Below, piece by piece: positions 52,991 through 62,219 of a DNA stretch of 64,000 nt. The position numbers were made by a program, and so were the translations under genes. The stretch covers positions 107,515-171,514 of the forward strand of contig CAYJKH010000002.1 in assembly GCA_964371025.1 (NCBI GenBank), written 5' to 3'. The notes below the pieces were generated by a model that saw nothing but the letters and a program-made list of their open reading frames with translations, was not told the DNA's origin and did not search any database. This stretch comes from CAYJDP01 sp964371025 (GTDB lineage Bacteria > Bacillota_I > Bacilli_A > RF39 > UBA660). The stretch's first letter is position 1, and every line of letters starts with the position of its first letter.

Positions 52991-54070
52991 ATGGATTATA
53001 TTATTATAGGATTATTAGTAATAACAATTATATTAATTATTATATCGTTATTTAAAAATATTAATGAAAGTAATATTACAGAAAGACTAGGGAAGTTAGA
53101 AGTAGAAATGATCAAAGAATTAAGTAACTTTAAAACAGAACTTAATCGTAATATGACAAAAGATTTTACTGTTTTAAATGAACAATTAGAAAAAAGATTA
53201 CTACTAATAAATGAAAAAGTAAATGAACGACTTGATGTTAACTTTGAAAAGACTAATAAAACTTTTATTAATGTTATTGAAAGATTATCTAAAATAGATG
53301 AAGCTCAAAAGAAAATAGATAATTTATCTAATGACATTGTGGGGCTTCAAAGCATCTTAACAGATAAAAAGACAAGAGGTATTTTTGGTGAAGTCAATTT
53401 GAAACATATTATATCAAGTGTATTTGGAGAAAAAAATGATAAAATATTCAAAATGCAACATATGTTATCAACTGGAGTTATAGTAGATTGTTGTTTATTT
53501 GCACCACTTCCGCTTGGAACAATAGGAATTGATTCAAAATTCCCTCTAGAAAATTACCAGTTAATGACAGATAAAAAGCTATCGGAAATAGAACGGGTTA
53601 AATATGAAAAAATGTTTAAGTTAGATATGAAAAAACATATTGATGCTATAAGTAGTAAGTATATAATTTCTAATGAAACATCTGATCAAGCTATTTTATT
53701 TTTACCAGCAGAAGCTATTTTTGCTGAAATAAATGCATATCATCCAGATATAGTAGAATATGCCTATAAAAAGAAAGTATGGATAACAAGTCCTACTACT
53801 TTAATATCAACACTAACTGTTATTGAAATGATTATTAAAAACATTGAAAGAGATAAGTATACATCGATTATTCATGAAGAATTAAATAAACTAGGATTAG
53901 AATTTTCAAGGTATAAAGAAAGATGGGATAAATTATCAAGAAGTATTCAAACCGTAAATAAAGATATTGAAAGTGTAACTATTACAACAGATAAAATAAT
54001 TAAAAAATTTGATACAATTAGTGGAGTAGAAATATCATTAATTGAAGAAAAGAAAAATACTGATATATAA
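52991..54070 (+). CDS. rmuC: RmuC-family DNA recombination protein
   Basis: A 359-residue RmuC homologue. An N-terminal membrane helix (1-20) is followed by a coiled coil (about 25-115), then the RmuC core with KTRGIFGEVNLKHI, the CCLFAPLPLGTIGIDSKFPLENY segment (about 170-195) and a conserved region FLPAEAIFAEINA and KKVWITSPTTLISTL. RmuC limits recombination at inverted repeats in E. coli; the nuclease-like core has a PD-(D/E)xK-type look. The ATG follows GGAGAATA. A terminator that also serves trpS follows. Confidence 0.92.
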   Translation: MDYIIIGLLVITIILIIISLFKNINESNITERLGKLEVEMIKELSNFKTELNRNMTKDFTVLNEQLEKRLLLINEKVNERLDVNFEKTNKTFINVIERLSKIDEAQKKIDNLSNDIVGLQSILTDKKTRGIFGEVNLKHIISSVFGEKNDKIFKMQHMLSTGVIVDCCLFAPLPLGTIGIDSKFPLENYQLMTDKKLSEIERVKYEKMFKLDMKKHIDAISSKYIISNETSDQAILFLPAEAIFAEINAYHPDIVEYAYKKKVWITSPTTLISTLTVIEMIIKNIERDKYTSIIHEELNKLGLEFSRYKERWDKLSRSIQTVNKDIESVTITTDKIIKKFDTISGVEISLIEEKKNTDI

Positions 54071-54083
54071 TCAGTATTTTTTA
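54054..54083. terminator. Bidirectional terminator between rmuC and trpS
   Basis: AAAATACTGA (54054-54063) pairs with TCAGTATTTT (54071-54080) over a 7-base loop, flanked by A and T tracts on the two sides; convergent genes meet here. Confidence 0.85.
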
Positions 54084-55079
54084 ATAGTCTATAAGCATTG
54101 CTTTTTTAATTTTTTTCATTTGTTCTTTTGCTTTATCAGATGCAATTGAAGTACCATTATTTAAAATTTCTTTAACTAAATCTTCATTTTCATCGTAGTA
54201 TTTTCTTTTTTCACGAATAGGCTCTAAAAAACTTGAAATTTCTTTAATTAATTCTTTCTTACATTTAACACATCCGCGAAGACCTTGTTCACATTCATTT
54301 TTTAAAGTTTTAGTATTCTTATTAAATAGATTATGATAGTAGTAAACCATACATTTACTTGGATCTGCTAAGTCATCTATTTTAACTTTATTTGGATCAG
54401 TAACTGCACTCATAACTTTTTTAGATATAACTTCATCAGTGTCTATTAAATAAATTGCATTTCCTAAAGATTTACCCATTTTATCATTTCCATCTAATCC
54501 TTTCAAACGAGAAACGTTACTTAATATTTCTTCAGGTTCTTTTAATATATCTCCATAAATATGATTAAATTTTCTTACAATCTCACGACATTGTTCAATT
54601 AGTGGTAATTGATCTTCTCCAACCGGGATTTTTTCTCCATTAAAAATAGTTATATCAGCTGCTTGTGAAACTGGATATCCTAAGAACCCATATGTAATAC
54701 TTTCACCATCACCACCAAAAAGATTTTTCTTTTGAGCTACTTCAGTTTTAACAGTAGGATTTCTTTGAAGTCTTGCAACTGTTACTAAATTTGAATAAAA
54801 AATAGTTAATTCAGCAATCTCTGGTATTTTTGATTGAATAAAGTAATTAACATTTTCCGGACTAAGTCCAACTGATAATAAATCTTTAGTAATTTCTAAA
54901 ACATTTTTCGAAACATTTTCAGGTTTATTAAAATTATCAGTTAAAGCTTGAACATCGGCAATTTCTAAGAAAAATTCATAATCATTTTGATATTTTAGAT
55001 AATTAACACAGGCTCCAAAATAATGACCTAAATGTAAGTTTCCAGTAGGTCTTATACCTGTTAAAATTGTTTTTTTCAT
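54081..55079 (-). CDS. trpS: Tryptophanyl-tRNA synthetase
   Basis: Class I aminoacyl-tRNA synthetase that charges tRNA-Trp. The 332-residue protein has the HIGH-type motif GNLHLGHYFG (residues 12-21), the adenylate-binding ADVQALTDNF, PVGEDQLPLIE and the KMSKS-type DKMGKSLGNA near 199. Length is standard. It is on the - strand, and its ATG has AAAGGAGTGAT upstream. No T-box leader is seen in the 175-base region it shares with the divergent tig promoter; that region contains only AT-rich sequence. Confidence 0.96.
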   Translation of the reverse strand: MKKTILTGIRPTGNLHLGHYFGACVNYLKYQNDYEFFLEIADVQALTDNFNKPENVSKNVLEITKDLLSVGLSPENVNYFIQSKIPEIAELTIFYSNLVTVARLQRNPTVKTEVAQKKNLFGGDGESITYGFLGYPVSQAADITIFNGEKIPVGEDQLPLIEQCREIVRKFNHIYGDILKEPEEILSNVSRLKGLDGNDKMGKSLGNAIYLIDTDEVISKKVMSAVTDPNKVKIDDLADPSKCMVYYYHNLFNKNTKTLKNECEQGLRGCVKCKKELIKEISSFLEPIREKRKYYDENEDLVKEILNNGTSIASDKAKEQMKKIKKAMLIDY

Positions 55080-55204
55080 TATATCACTCCTTTAATAATA
55101 ATAACATTAATACGTAAATAAATAAAGTTATAATTGAATTAATAAGAGAATTATGAGATAATAATGCAATATAAGTTTATAAACAGAAATATTTAGGTAT
55201 TTAC

Positions 55205-55233
55205 TTGTTTATAAAATTTGTATGTTGTATAAT
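55205..55233 (+). promoter_or_regulatory. tig promoter
   Basis: TTGTTT (55205-55210) and TATAAT (55228-55233) separated by 17 bases; the ribosome site GGAGGGA precedes the ATG at 55255. Confidence 0.7.
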
Positions 55234-55254
55234 ATACACGTTGGAGGGATGTAA

Positions 55255-56523
55255 ATGTCAAAGAAAAATGAACAAGCAAATGTTACAGAAATAAGTGTAA
55301 AAATTGAAGGTAGCGATTGGGAAAGTGCAATTAATAAAGCATTTGAAAAAAAATCTAAAGAAGTAAAAGTAGATGGATTTAGAAAAGGTAAAATACCAAG
55401 AGAAGTTTATGATAAAAAATTTGGAAAAGAATCTTTATTTGTAGAAGCTGCAGATTTAGTATTACAACAAGCTTATATTAAAGCTATGGATGATTCAAAA
55501 TTAATACCAGTAATTCAACCATCTGTAGATTTAGTAGATCTAGATGAAAGTGGAGTAACTTTTAAATTCGTTATTACTACTAAACCAGAAGTAGTGGTTA
55601 AAAACTATAAAGGATTAGGAGTTAAAAAAGAAGTAGTTAAAGTTACAAAAGCAGAAGTTGATACTGAAGTTAAAAACTTATTAGATAAATACACTGAAAT
55701 GGCTACAAAAGAAGGAAAAGTTGAAAGTGGGGATACTGCTATAATTAACTTTGAAGGATTTAAAGATGGAGTAGCTTTTGATGGTGGATTTGGTGAAAAC
55801 TATTCATTAGAAATTGGATCAAATACATTTATACCAGGATTTGAAGATCAAGTAATTGGTATGGAAGTAGATGAAGAAAAAGAAATTAATGTAGTATTCC
55901 CTAAAGAATATGGAGCAGAAGACTTAGCTGGAAAAGATGCTATGTTTAAAGTTAAAGTATTAGAAATTAAAGAAAAAATAGCTAGAGAATTAGATAAAGA
56001 TTTCTTTGCAGATTTAGCAATGCCTAATGTAGAGGATGAAGAATCTTTAAAAACAGAAATCAAAAAATCAATTACAGCACATAAAGAGATGGAAGTTGAA
56101 AATAAGTATGTTGATAAATTATTAGAAGCCGTTTCTAAAAATGTAGAAGTTGATATTCCACAAGGAATGATTGATGAAGAAATTGAAAGATTAATGTCTA
56201 AATTTGAAGAACAAATTAAAATGCAAGGAATATCACTTGATTTATATTATCAATTTACTAAATCAGATGAAGCTGCATTAAAAGAACAATTATCAAAAGA
56301 AGCTAACTCTAATGTTTTATATCGTTTAATGTTAGAAAAAATTATGGAAGTTGAAAAAGTAGAAATAAGTGAAGCTGACGCAAAAAATGAAGTAAAAGAA
56401 TTAGCAGATAAATACAAAGTAACAGAAGAAGAATTCTTAGCACAATTCGGTGGTATTGAAATGATTCAATATGACTTAGAAATGAGAAAAACAATTGAAA
56501 TCTTAAAAGAATTAAATAAGTAG
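55255..56523 (+). CDS. tig: Trigger factor (ribosome-associated chaperone/prolyl isomerase)
   Basis: Binds ribosomes at the exit tunnel and assists nascent chains. The 422-residue protein has the ribosome-binding signature GFRKGKIPREV near residue 41, an FKBP-type isomerase domain (about 150-240; GDTAIINFEGFKDGVAFDGG and GSNTFIPGFEDQVIG), and the C-terminal helical chaperone domain (about 245-420; DIPQGMIDEEIERLM). All three parts are complete. It is a single-gene unit with its own promoter and terminator, next to lon as in many Firmicutes where tig, clpX and lon are close; clpX is not in between here. Confidence 0.96.
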   Translation: MSKKNEQANVTEISVKIEGSDWESAINKAFEKKSKEVKVDGFRKGKIPREVYDKKFGKESLFVEAADLVLQQAYIKAMDDSKLIPVIQPSVDLVDLDESGVTFKFVITTKPEVVVKNYKGLGVKKEVVKVTKAEVDTEVKNLLDKYTEMATKEGKVESGDTAIINFEGFKDGVAFDGGFGENYSLEIGSNTFIPGFEDQVIGMEVDEEKEINVVFPKEYGAEDLAGKDAMFKVKVLEIKEKIARELDKDFFADLAMPNVEDEESLKTEIKKSITAHKEMEVENKYVDKLLEAVSKNVEVDIPQGMIDEEIERLMSKFEEQIKMQGISLDLYYQFTKSDEAALKEQLSKEANSNVLYRLMLEKIMEVEKVEISEADAKNEVKELADKYKVTEEEFLAQFGGIEMIQYDLEMRKTIEILKELNK

Positions 56524-56541
56524 TAGAAATACTACTTTTTT
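56518..56541 (+). terminator. Terminator after tig
   Basis: AAGTAGTA (56518-56525) pairs with TACTACTT (56530-56537) across GAAA, followed by Ts; the stem includes the stop codon. Confidence 0.85.
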
Positions 56542-56553
56542 CTTTGGAAAACA

Positions 56554-56581
56554 TTGTAAAATATGAAAAATACTATATAAT
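56554..56581 (+). promoter_or_regulatory. lon promoter
   Basis: TTGTAA (56554-56559) and TATAAT (56576-56581) are 16 bases apart. No clear CIRCE or CtsR heptad repeat was seen. Confidence 0.65.
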
Positions 56582-56617
56582 AAGTAACAGATTTAAATCT
56601 TTGGAGGTGTATCCATT

Positions 56618-58918
56618 ATGAATAATGAAAAAGTTATTGTTTTAGTAATAGATGATATGGTTGTTTTTCCTCAAAATGAAATTAGAATAGAATATGAAAA
56701 GAATTTAGATTCAATTTTAAATATAATTGAAAAAAGAGAAGATAAATTATTTTTAATAGTTAATCCAATTGAAGAAACTATTGGAGATGATATAACTAAT
56801 TTACCTAAATATGGAGTACTTGCAAAATTAAAAGTAAAATTAAAATTACAAAACGATAAAGAAAGAATTATTATTGAGGGATTAAAAAGAGTAGAAATTA
56901 ATAACTATACTGAGGGTAATAATTATTTTACTGCTTCATATAAAGAAATTGAAAAAACTAGTGAAAATAATGATAAAAGTCATATCGAGTTGATTGAAAA
57001 AGCTTTAGATAAATATATTGATAAAGTACCTTATATGAGTAATGCTATTAAAAGTCAAATTAAAGGAGAAGAGGATCTTAGTATTTTATGTGATACTATT
57101 GCTTCTTTTATACCAGTTTCATATCTAAAGAAAAAGCAATATTTAATAACTCCATCTCCTATTAAAAGAGCAAAACTTATTGTAGAAGATATGTTTCAAG
57201 AATTAAAGTTTATAGATTTGGAACAAAAAATTGAGGAAGAAGTAGAACAAACATTATCTGATGCTCAAAAAGAGTATTTTCTCCGTGAGAAGATGCACGC
57301 AATCCAAAAAGAACTAGGAGATGCTAATTCAAAAGATGATGAAGTATCTTTATTTCGAAAAAAACTCAAAAAATTAAAATGTAGTAATAAAATAAAAGAA
57401 AAAATAAATAGAGAAATTAATAGATATGATAATATTAATAATCAATCTCCTGAATTAAGTATGATAAGAGAATATTTAGATTGGATTTTTGCACTTCCTT
57501 GGGGAAAATTAACTAAAGATAATAATAATTTAAAAGAAGTAGAGACTACTTTAAACAATTCTCATTATGCCTTAAAAGATGTTAAAAAAAGAGTGATTGA
57601 ATATTTAGCAGTAAAACAAAATACAGATAATTTAAGAAGTCCTATTTTATGTTTAGTAGGACCGCCAGGAGTTGGTAAAACTTCATTTGCGTATGCTGTA
57701 GCTAATTCACTAGGAAGAAAAGTAGCTAAAATTAGTGTTGGTGGAATAAATGATGAATCAGAAATATTAGGTCATCGTAGAACTTATATAGGATCAAGTC
57801 CTGGTAGAATAATTCAAGGTATGAGAAAAGCAAAAACATCAAATCCAGTATTTATAATAGATGAAATTGATAAAATGACAAAAGATTATAAGGGGGATCC
57901 TGCTAGTAGTTTACTAGAAGTCCTAGATCCAGAACAAAATTCTAAATTTTCTGATCACTATATTGAAGAAGAATTTGATTTGTCAAAAGTGTTATTTATA
58001 GCAACAGCTAATTATATTGAACAAATTCCATATGAATTAAAAGATCGATTAGAAATTATAAATGTATCTAGTTATACAGAATATGAAAAATTAGAAATAG
58101 CAAAAAATCATTTAATCTTAAAACTTGGAGAAGAACATGGGGTGACCTCATTACAAGTAAATATAACAGATGATATCTTATTATATTTAATTAGATATTA
58201 TACAAAAGAAGCTGGTGTTAGAGAGTTAGAAAGAGTTATTTCATCTTTATATAGAAAAATTGTAAAAGAAATTTTAGTTGATAAAAAAGATGAAGTTTTT
58301 GATTTAGACAAAAAACTAGTGAAAAAATATTTAGGAGATAAAAAATACTCTTATAATAAAATAAACCAAGAAAAAGAAATTGGAATTGTAAATGGATTAT
58401 CATACACGCCTTTTGGAGGGGATGTTTTACCAATTGAGGTGAATATGTTTTTTGGAAAAGGAGATTTAATATTAACGGGATCTTTAGGAAAAGTTATGAA
58501 AGAATCAGCTCAAATTGCTTATAGTTATATAAAATCTAATAGTGAAAAATTTAATATAGATGATGAAATATTTAATAGTAAAACAATTCATATTCATGTT
58601 CCTGAAGGAGCAGTGGAAAAAGAAGGCCCTTCAGCGGGAATAGCAATTACAACAGTCTTAATATCATTATTTAAACAAAAAGCAATTGATAAAAAAATTG
58701 CAATGACAGGAGAAATATCTTTAAGAGGGCATGTTCTTCCAATTGGAGGATTAAAAGAAAAAATAATCGGAGCTCATCGTAGTGGGGTCAAAACAATTTT
58801 TATCCCAATCCAAAATAAAAAAGAAATAAAAGATATTCCAAAAGAAATTATTAAAGATATAAATATTAAGTTTGCTACATCATATGATGAAATATATAAA
58901 GAAATATTTGAGGATTAA
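56618..58918 (+). CDS. lon: ATP-dependent protease Lon
   Basis: AAA+ serine protease that degrades misfolded and regulatory proteins. The 766-residue protein has the N-terminal substrate domain (1-200), a coiled-coil linker (YFLREKMHAIQKELG near 223), Walker A GPPGVGKTS near residue 347, Walker B PVFIIDEIDKM near 411, sensor-type DRLEI, and the catalytic dyad: Ser near 672 in GPSAGIA and Lys near 714 in GGLKEK. It is LonA type. The ATG follows TTGGAGGTG. Has its own promoter, and a terminator overlaps its end. Confidence 0.96.
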   Translation: MNNEKVIVLVIDDMVVFPQNEIRIEYEKNLDSILNIIEKREDKLFLIVNPIEETIGDDITNLPKYGVLAKLKVKLKLQNDKERIIIEGLKRVEINNYTEGNNYFTASYKEIEKTSENNDKSHIELIEKALDKYIDKVPYMSNAIKSQIKGEEDLSILCDTIASFIPVSYLKKKQYLITPSPIKRAKLIVEDMFQELKFIDLEQKIEEEVEQTLSDAQKEYFLREKMHAIQKELGDANSKDDEVSLFRKKLKKLKCSNKIKEKINREINRYDNINNQSPELSMIREYLDWIFALPWGKLTKDNNNLKEVETTLNNSHYALKDVKKRVIEYLAVKQNTDNLRSPILCLVGPPGVGKTSFAYAVANSLGRKVAKISVGGINDESEILGHRRTYIGSSPGRIIQGMRKAKTSNPVFIIDEIDKMTKDYKGDPASSLLEVLDPEQNSKFSDHYIEEEFDLSKVLFIATANYIEQIPYELKDRLEIINVSSYTEYEKLEIAKNHLILKLGEEHGVTSLQVNITDDILLYLIRYYTKEAGVRELERVISSLYRKIVKEILVDKKDEVFDLDKKLVKKYLGDKKYSYNKINQEKEIGIVNGLSYTPFGGDVLPIEVNMFFGKGDLILTGSLGKVMKESAQIAYSYIKSNSEKFNIDDEIFNSKTIHIHVPEGAVEKEGPSAGIAITTVLISLFKQKAIDKKIAMTGEISLRGHVLPIGGLKEKIIGAHRSGVKTIFIPIQNKKEIKDIPKEIIKDINIKFATSYDEIYKEIFED

Positions 58919-58935
58919 TATAATTCTCTTTTTTT
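58910..58935 (+). terminator. Terminator after lon
   Basis: GAGGATT (58910-58916) pairs with AATTCTC (58922-58928) including one G-T, then T7. Confidence 0.7.
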
Positions 58936-58998
58936 CTAAATTATATTTTAATTTTAGTAAGTAATATGTTAAAATATAATTATAAAGGAGACTAATAT

Positions 58999-59541
58999 AT
59001 GAAAACAAAACCAGAAAAAAGACATATACCTATGAAGAATTATGTGATTTTAGGAGTTATTTTTATAGCTGTAAACCTAATCGTTATATATTTAATAAAT
59101 TGGTATAATGTATATAAAGATTATCAAAATGATATACCAGTTATCAGAGGTACTTTATCAGAAATAACATCATTAGAATTAGATTCTTATGTAATAGATA
59201 ATCCTACTGTTGTAATTTATATGTGTACAGCAACTAATGAGACATGTAGAGAATATGAAAAGGATTTGAAAAAATTAGTAGAAAAAGAACAATTAGCTAA
59301 TAAGATGATTTATTTAAACTTAAGTGATGAAAATCAAGATGAGTTTATTAATAAATTTAATGATACATATAAAAATGAAATTGAACTTACTAATAGTTAT
59401 CCAGCAATAGCTATTTTTGAAAATGGAAAAATTAAAGAATTGTTACAAGAAGATAGTAACGAACTTTCTATTACTGAAACAGAACAATTTTTGAATTACT
59501 ATTTAGAAGATGATGAAGAAACAATTATGAAAGAAGAATAA
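58999..59541 (+). CDS. Membrane-anchored thioredoxin-like protein
   Basis: A 180-residue protein with a basic N-terminus, one membrane helix (about 14-36), and an exterior thioredoxin-like domain: strand VVIYMCTATNETC, a helix, strand MIYLNLSDE, the cis-Pro-like SYPAIAIFENGK. The active site would be Cys-x6-Cys rather than CxxC, so it may lack redox activity. Position four bases before trmL and close to a second thioredoxin-like lipoprotein suggests an operon on envelope redox or folding. The ATG follows AAAGGAG. Confidence 0.65.
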   Translation: MKTKPEKRHIPMKNYVILGVIFIAVNLIVIYLINWYNVYKDYQNDIPVIRGTLSEITSLELDSYVIDNPTVVIYMCTATNETCREYEKDLKKLVEKEQLANKMIYLNLSDENQDEFINKFNDTYKNEIELTNSYPAIAIFENGKIKELLQEDSNELSITETEQFLNYYLEDDEETIMKEE

Positions 59542-59543
59542 TT

Positions 59544-60053
59544 ATGAATACAATAGTTTTATTTGAACCAGAAATACCACAAAATACTGGTAATATTATG
59601 AGAACTTGTGTTGCAACTAATACAAGATTATGTTTAATAAAACCACTTGGTTTTAAAGTAGATGGAGCTTCCTTAAAAAGAAGTGGAGTAAATTATATAG
59701 ATAAGTTAAATATGGAAGTTTTTGATAATTTTGAAGACTTTAAAAAGAAAAACAAAGGAATTTATTATTATTTTACAAGATATGGAAAAAAACCTCATAC
59801 TAGTTTTGATTATACTAATAAAACTAATGATGATTTATACTTTGTCTTTGGAAAAGAATCAACAGGTATTCCAAAAGATATATTAAAAAATAATTTAGAT
59901 ATGTGTATGAGAATTCCTATGTCTGATAATGTTAGATCACTAAATTTATCAAATAGTGCTGCTATTGTTATTTATGAAGTATTAAGACAACAAGACTATA
60001 ATGAATTACTATTTAAAGAACCTCATAAGGCAGAAAATTATATAGAAATTTAA
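59544..60053 (+). CDS. trmL: tRNA (cytidine/uridine(34)-2'-O)-methyltransferase, SPOUT family
   Basis: Methylates the wobble ribose of certain Leu tRNAs. The 169-residue protein has the SpoU/SPOUT knot motifs: FEPEIPQNTGNIMRTC (1-23), a central LYFVFGKESTGIPKDIL and the final RIPMSDNVRSLNLSNSAA. Length and motifs fit TrmL/CspR. The start ATG lies 2 bases after the previous stop. Candidate substrate tRNAs include the Leu(TAA) tRNA found in this window. Confidence 0.94.
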   Translation: MNTIVLFEPEIPQNTGNIMRTCVATNTRLCLIKPLGFKVDGASLKRSGVNYIDKLNMEVFDNFEDFKKKNKGIYYYFTRYGKKPHTSFDYTNKTNDDLYFVFGKESTGIPKDILKNNLDMCMRIPMSDNVRSLNLSNSAAIVIYEVLRQQDYNELLFKEPHKAENYIEI

Positions 60054-60064
60054 AGGAGCAATTT

Positions 60065-60760
60065 ATGAAAAAAATATTATTAATTTTAGCTATTTCATTT
60101 ATGTTTTTAACAGGATGTGGTGGAGTGGAAGTAGAAAAAGAAACAAATCAACAAAAAGATGAATTGAAATTTAAAGAAGAATATGAAGCTATAAATGGAC
60201 AACCTACTGAAACAGAAGGAGTTAATTATAGTATTTTAGATATTCCGACAGATAATAAAATAGTATATGTTGATGAAGAGGAAGTTCTAGAAATATTAAA
60301 TGAAGGTACCGGAATTATTTACTTTGGATTCCCTGAATGTCCATGGTGTCGTAGTTTATTACCAACATTTATAGACACTGTAAAGAAAAGTGATATAGAT
60401 AAAATTTATTATGCAAATATACTAGAGTCAAGGGATGTTAAAAGCTTAGATGAAAACGATAAAGTTATAACAGAAAAAGAAGGAACCGAAACATATTTTA
60501 AAATTATTGAAAAATTAGATAAACATTTAGGAAATTATACAGCAATTAATAGTGATGAAAAAAGACTATATTTCCCATCAATTGCATACGTAAAAGATGG
60601 TGAAGTTACGGGGTTCCAAATCGGAACTGTTGATTCACAAACAGATCCATATGAAGAATTGAATAAAGAACAAGTTACTGAATTAGAAGAAATGATCAAT
60701 AACAATATAGAGAAAATATCATCGCTTGTATGTACGGATGGTTCGGATAACGGATGTTAA
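60065..60760 (+). CDS. Thioredoxin-like lipoprotein with CPWC motif
   Basis: A 231-residue exported lipoprotein: signal with lipobox FLTGCGG (lipid Cys about residue 18), a short acidic linker, and a thioredoxin-fold domain with CPWC (about 97-100) in FPECPWCRSLLP and a later FPSIAYVKDGEV carrying the cis-Pro region. It is likely a surface thiol oxidoreductase. The insertion between the active site and the cis-Pro (ESRDVKSLDENDK) is longer than in classical thioredoxin. Its stop overlaps the start of the TtcA-like gene. The locus contains no obvious CcdA-type electron donor in this window. Confidence 0.85.
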   Translation: MKKILLILAISFMFLTGCGGVEVEKETNQQKDELKFKEEYEAINGQPTETEGVNYSILDIPTDNKIVYVDEEEVLEILNEGTGIIYFGFPECPWCRSLLPTFIDTVKKSDIDKIYYANILESRDVKSLDENDKVITEKEGTETYFKIIEKLDKHLGNYTAINSDEKRLYFPSIAYVKDGEVTGFQIGTVDSQTDPYEELNKEQVTELEEMINNNIEKISSLVCTDGSDNGC

Positions 60761-61572
60761 GACAAAAAGAAATAGAAAAAAGTATTATTAAAAGATTTCG
60801 AAAAGAAATTTGGAAAAAATTTACTAAAGCTATAATTAGTTATGAATTAATAAAGAATGAAGATAAAATAGCAGTTTGTATTTCTGGAGGAAAAGATTCT
60901 ATGCTTTTAGCAAAATGTTTTCAAGAGTTACAAAAACATGGTAAAGTTAATTTTGAATTAATATTTTTAGTGATGGATCCGGGGTATACAAAAAAAACTT
61001 TAAATAAAATAAATGAAAATGCTAGTATAATGGGAATTAATTTAAAAATATTTAAATCTGATATTTTTAAAGTAGTAGATAGTCAAACTGCGGGGGCCCC
61101 TTGTTACTTATGCGCTAGAATGAGAAGAGGATTTTTATATGCTAAAGCTCAAGAATTAGGATGTAATAAAATCGCTTTAGGTCATCATTTTGATGACGTG
61201 ATAGAAACCACTTTATTATCAATGTTTTATAATGGTGAATTTAAAACTATGCTACCAAAGTTAAAAAGTACAAATTTTAATAATATGGAATTGATTAGAC
61301 CATTATATTATGTAAGAGAAAAAGACATAAATAGTTTTGCTTTATATAATGAATTAGAATTTATTAATTGCGCATGTATGTACACAGAAAATATTAGTAG
61401 AGGCCAAGTAGATTCAAAAAGGCAAGAAATGAAACAATTAATTAAGCAACTGGAAAATACTAACTCAGTAATTCCGGCTAATATATTTAGATCATTAGAA
61501 AATGTTAATTTAGAAACAGTTTTGGGGTATAAAAAAGAAGGAAAGAAAAATAGTTATTTAGATAATTATTAG
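60754..61572 (+). CDS. TtcA-like PP-loop tRNA thiolation protein
   Basis: A 272-residue ATP-pyrophosphatase family protein. The PP-loop SGGKDSM is near residues 48-54. A CxxC motif PCYLCARMRRG lies near 117-127, and GHHFDDVIETTLL follows. The CxxC plus PP-loop is the TtcA pattern (2-thiocytidine at tRNA position 32, Fe-S dependent), but TilS or other thiolases have a related core, so the exact substrate is unsure. Start ATG 60754 overlaps the previous stop by 7 bases, giving coupled translation. Confidence 0.85.
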   Translation: MLRQKEIEKSIIKRFRKEIWKKFTKAIISYELIKNEDKIAVCISGGKDSMLLAKCFQELQKHGKVNFELIFLVMDPGYTKKTLNKINENASIMGINLKIFKSDIFKVVDSQTAGAPCYLCARMRRGFLYAKAQELGCNKIALGHHFDDVIETTLLSMFYNGEFKTMLPKLKSTNFNNMELIRPLYYVREKDINSFALYNELEFINCACMYTENISRGQVDSKRQEMKQLIKQLENTNSVIPANIFRSLENVNLETVLGYKKEGKKNSYLDNY

Positions 61573-61580
61573 AGAAATAT

Positions 61581-61847
61581 ATGAAAAAAATAAATATTCA
61601 AAATATAGAATATAAAATTATAAGAGATGATAATTGTATTAATGAGGCTGAATTAAATGAAAAAGTAACAGACTATTTTACAGAATATGATTATATATTT
61701 GGAGATTATGCTTATAATAAGTTAAGACTAAAAGGATTTAATAATAAAGAAAAAGCTAATAAAGTTAATAATATAGAAGATTTAGAAGATTATATAGATA
61801 ATTATTGTAGTTATGGATCAAAAGTATTTTTATTGAAAAAAAATTAA
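61581..61847 (+). CDS. yutD: YutD family protein
   Basis: An 88-residue protein matching the Firmicutes YutD (DUF1027) family: the EYDYIFGDYAYNKLRLKGF segment near residues 34-52 and the ending DYIDNYCSYGSKVFLLKK. Its biochemical role is not established. The ATG at 61581 follows AGAGAAAT, a weak ribosome site, 8 bases after the previous stop. The end of the gene forms the left arm of a terminator. Confidence 0.85.
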   Translation: MKKINIQNIEYKIIRDDNCINEAELNEKVTDYFTEYDYIFGDYAYNKLRLKGFNNKEKANKVNNIEDLEDYIDNYCSYGSKVFLLKKN

Positions 61848-61867
61848 TAAAAATACTTTTTATTTTC
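61820..61867 (+). terminator. Terminator overlapping the yutD end
   Basis: A 15-base AU-rich arm (61820-61834) pairs with 61846-61860 across an 11-base A-rich loop; the following T tract is interrupted by one A. Confidence 0.6.
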
Positions 61868-61941
61868 AATAAATATTGATATTTATAAAAAACATGCTAT
61901 AATTATAATTGAATAAAATAAGATAGGGAGGATTTTGTGAT

Positions 61942-62205
61942 ATGGTAGATAACAACAAAATTACAGTGATTAATGAAAATGGAATCAATGAAGAAGTAGA
62001 AATAGTGAGCTCTTTTGAATTCAAAGATACACAAAAAAAATATGTTATATATACAAAAAATGAACAAGATGATAATGGAAACATAACAGTATATATATCA
62101 AACATAGATGACACTGAAAAAACAGCTAAGTTATTAGGAATAACAGAAGACGAAGAGTGGAATCGTATAAAAGATGTATTACGTGAATTATCAAAATCAG
62201 AATAA
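61942..62205 (+). CDS. yrzB: YrzB/DUF1292 family protein
   Basis: An 87-residue acidic protein of the DUF1292 (YrzB) family common in Bacilli. The family pattern is visible as ITVINENGINEEVEIVSSFEF, then KKYVIYTKNE, ITVYISNID and the helical end EEWNRIKDVL. No biochemical role is known. The ATG at 61942 follows GGGAGGA with slightly long spacing. A - strand frame of 120 codons overlaps it, but that has no ribosome site and is a shadow. Confidence 0.85.
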   Translation: MVDNNKITVINENGINEEVEIVSSFEFKDTQKKYVIYTKNEQDDNGNITVYISNIDDTEKTAKLLGITEDEEWNRIKDVLRELSKSE

Positions 62206-62219
62206 AAGGAGAAGGGCTT

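Noticed and set aside
55080..55254. T-box leader for trpS
   Set aside because: No T-box consensus (GGTGG-type) or specifier stem was found on the - strand in the 175-base gap; the sequence is plain AT-rich DNA with the divergent tig promoter.
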